From positions 1-7,120 of the forward strand of contig MEZG01000019.1 in the NCBI GenBank assembly GCA_001775965.1: a stretch of DNA of 7,120 bases. Reading direction: 5' to 3'. Positions 6,471 to 7,120 of this stretch are shown here, in pieces. This DNA comes from Candidatus Bathyarchaeota archaeon RBG_13_60_20. Lineage in GTDB: Archaea > Thermoproteota > Bathyarchaeia > TCS64. Under the pieces are notes generated by a model. It saw only the letters and a list, made by a program, of their open reading frames with translations, searched no databases and was not told the origin of the DNA. The position numbers were made by a program, and so were the translations under genes. Within the stretch, counting starts at the first letter, position 1; every line of letters starts with the position of its first letter.

Positions 6471-6475
6471 CCTCC
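6471..6475 (-). promoter_or_regulatory. Ribosome binding site of hyuA
   Basis: The minus strand reads GGAGG, 4 nt before ATG 6466 and 7 nt before GTG 6463. It argues against ATG 6481, which lies upstream of it. Its first two G also belong to the arm of the inverted repeat at 6474-6503, so a hairpin in the mRNA could partly cover it. Confidence 0.65.
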
Positions 6476-6503
6476 GTACACCTATGAGATTAAGGTGCCA
6501 CGG
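6474..6503. repeat. Imperfect inverted repeat between TATA-like box and hyuA start
   Basis: CCGT (6474-6477) and CACCT (6479-6483) face AGGTG (6493-6497) and ACGG (6500-6503): nine complementary pairs, a 1-versus-2-nt internal mismatch and a 9-nt centre. It covers the expected transcription start, between a TATA-like box and the ribosome site of hyuA. It could be an operator for a dimeric regulator, most simply the Lrp-family protein encoded just upstream, or a leader-RNA hairpin. Its role is inference. Confidence 0.4.
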
Positions 6504-6509
6504 ATAAAA
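6504..6509 (-). promoter_or_regulatory. Possible TATA box for hyuAB
   Basis: The minus strand reads TTTTAT within GTTTTATCC, in the gap between lrp and hyuA. It predicts transcription from about 6480. If used, hyuAB has its own promoter in addition to any read-through from the Lrp gene. T-rich stretches here (minus-strand TTTT at 6514-6517 and 6506-6509) could equally act as a terminator for the upstream transcript. Confidence 0.35.
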
Positions 6510-6520
6510 CAACCGAAAAC

Positions 6521-6982
6521 TTAGGGCTTAAGCTTCCTGCCGCTGAGCTTCACGGCCTCCAGGACCACGTGGCTCTCGGCCTTCTCTATCCCGGGGATGC
6601 CGCTGACCCTGTCCAGCAGCTCTAGCGCTGACTGTCTGTCCCTGCACATGGCCAGGGCAAGCAGCTCGCACTCGCCGCTGACGCGCATCACCATGCTGAC
6701 CTCACCCTGATCGGCTACCTTGGACCCTATCGCGGAGAGGTCGCTCCCGGGCGACGCCGATATCCTCAGGCAGAGGGGGTAGCATTCCAACGCGTCGGGG
6801 TCCGTCACGACTGTGTAGCCCCTGATTACGCCGCTCTCCTCCATTGCCCTGATCCTACTGGATACGTTTACGTGGCTCACGTCCAGGGCCTTAGCTATCT
6901 CCCTGTAGCTCATGCGGGAGTCCTCCTGCAGAAGCCTGATTATCTCGTCATCCAACATATCCAACTTGTCCGCTGCTTTCAC
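6521..6982 (-). CDS. Lrp/AsnC-family transcriptional regulator
   Basis: This 153-residue DNA-binding protein has the standard Lrp/AsnC layout. An N-terminal winged helix-turn-helix (about 9-56) has LDDEIIRLLQEDSRMSYREI leading into the recognition region VSHVNVSSRIRAMEESGVIRG. A C-terminal RAM/ligand-binding domain (about 60-140) follows, with SGECELLALAM matching the effector-pocket strand-turn of the family. Such proteins are dimers or octamers that respond to amino acids or related metabolites. The start is GTG 6982-6980, supported by GAGGTGA 7 nt upstream. It overlaps the TGA of the preceding gene by 4 nt and is followed 54 nt later by hyuA on the same strand. That arrangement suggests it is a local regulator of hyuAB, possibly sensing 5-oxoproline, glutamate or another ring-opening substrate or product. 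The ligand is inference. The lysine/arginine-rich C-terminus (GRKLKP) is short and ordinary. Confidence 0.93.
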   Translation of the reverse strand: MKAADKLDMLDDEIIRLLQEDSRMSYREIAKALDVSHVNVSSRIRAMEESGVIRGYTVVTDPDALECYPLCLRISASPGSDLSAIGSKVADQGEVSMVMRVSGECELLALAMCRDRQSALELLDRVSGIPGIEKAESHVVLEAVKLSGRKLKP

Positions 6983-7120
6983 AGGTTAATCACCTCGGCC
7001 CCGCTGAACATGAGGTCAACCAACTCACCGTAGGTTAAGCTCCGCAGCCCCTTTATAGAATCGGCGTCGAGGCCGCGCCTCGCGGCGTCGATACCCAGCA
7101 CGTATACCGTTTTTTTATTG
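6979..7120 (-). CDS. C-terminal end of an unidentified protein (5' part outside window)
   Basis: The minus-strand frame is open from the right edge to TGA 6981-6979, giving 46 codons whose usage (AGG, GCC, CTC, GAC, GTG) matches the neighbouring genes. The stop overlaps the GTG start of the Lrp gene as GTGA, the arrangement also seen between hyuA and hyuB. Together these make it very likely coding and co-transcribed with the regulator. The visible tail includes DADSIKGLRSL and ends TYGELVDLMFSGAEVINL. That last stretch weakly resembles the helix near the end of the aspartokinase/amino-acid kinase fold (Y-x-E-hydrophobic ... GA-x-V), but the protein ends where those kinases usually continue, so I do not assign a function. 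A run of seven A (minus strand, 7116-7110) gives two Lys codons near the edge. Confidence 0.65.
   Translation of the reverse strand, partial: NKKTVYVLGIDAARRGLDADSIKGLRSLTYGELVDLMFSGAEVINL
6990..6996 (-). promoter_or_regulatory. Ribosome binding site of the Lrp gene
   Basis: The minus strand reads GAGGTGA, 7 nt before GTG 6982. It is one of the strongest Shine-Dalgarno matches in the window, fixing a GTG start. It lies inside the last codons of the upstream gene, as at the hyuA-hyuB junction. Confidence 0.75.

Noticed and set aside
7110..7120. TTTTTTTATTG repeated at 239-249 and 7110-7120
   Set aside because: At 239 it is a likely terminator, but at 7110 it falls inside a minus-strand coding frame. 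An 11-base low-complexity match is not evidence of a repeat element.

Overview
The window looks like chromosomal DNA from a GC-rich archaeon, probably a crenarchaeote-type (TACK) lineage. Several genes are preceded by a TATA box about 25-27 nt upstream of the start codon, giving leaderless or very short 5' leaders. Arginine is mostly AGG, and GTG or TTG starts follow strong GGAGG/GAGGTGA ribosome sites. Gene content (family I pyrophosphatase, CopG/VapB-like antitoxin, HypC, Lrp/AsnC regulator, split hydantoinase/oxoprolinase) fits. I cannot name a genus.

Layout, left to right: the 3' end of a zinc-ribbon protein (+, 1-228) ends at a T-run. It converges with an inorganic pyrophosphatase gene (-, 325-852). 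A divergent intergenic region then leads to a CopG/VapB-family antitoxin (+, 998-1214) whose reading frame is broken by one extra base and which has no toxin gene beside it. Its 3' end overlaps hypC (-, 1183-1425). hypC and an MFS transporter gene (+, 1513-2703) diverge from a very compact region with two back-to-back TATA-like boxes. The transporter gene overlaps by 13 bp the end of the main unit of the window, a minus-strand cluster read from the right edge: an unidentified gene (last 46 codons only) -> Lrp/AsnC regulator -> hyuA -> hyuB. The first and second genes of this cluster, and the third and fourth, are joined by 4-nt GTGA overlaps.

HyuA (ATP-using subunit) and HyuB (metal-containing hydrolytic subunit) form one enzyme that opens a cyclic amide or ureide ring such as 5-oxoproline or an N-methylhydantoin; an acetone/acetophenone carboxylase-type reaction cannot be excluded from sequence. 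The Lrp-family protein is a natural candidate to control it, and an imperfect inverted repeat sits between a TATA-like box and the hyuA start, where an operator or leader hairpin would be expected. The convergent MFS transporter could move the substrate or product, but that rests on proximity only.

I see no CRISPR array, insertion sequence, tRNA, rRNA or clear mobile element. Nothing here is convincingly a new system. The points most worth checking are the two single-base frame problems (antitoxin; transporter start), the hyuA operator/hairpin, and the identity of the gene cut by the right edge.
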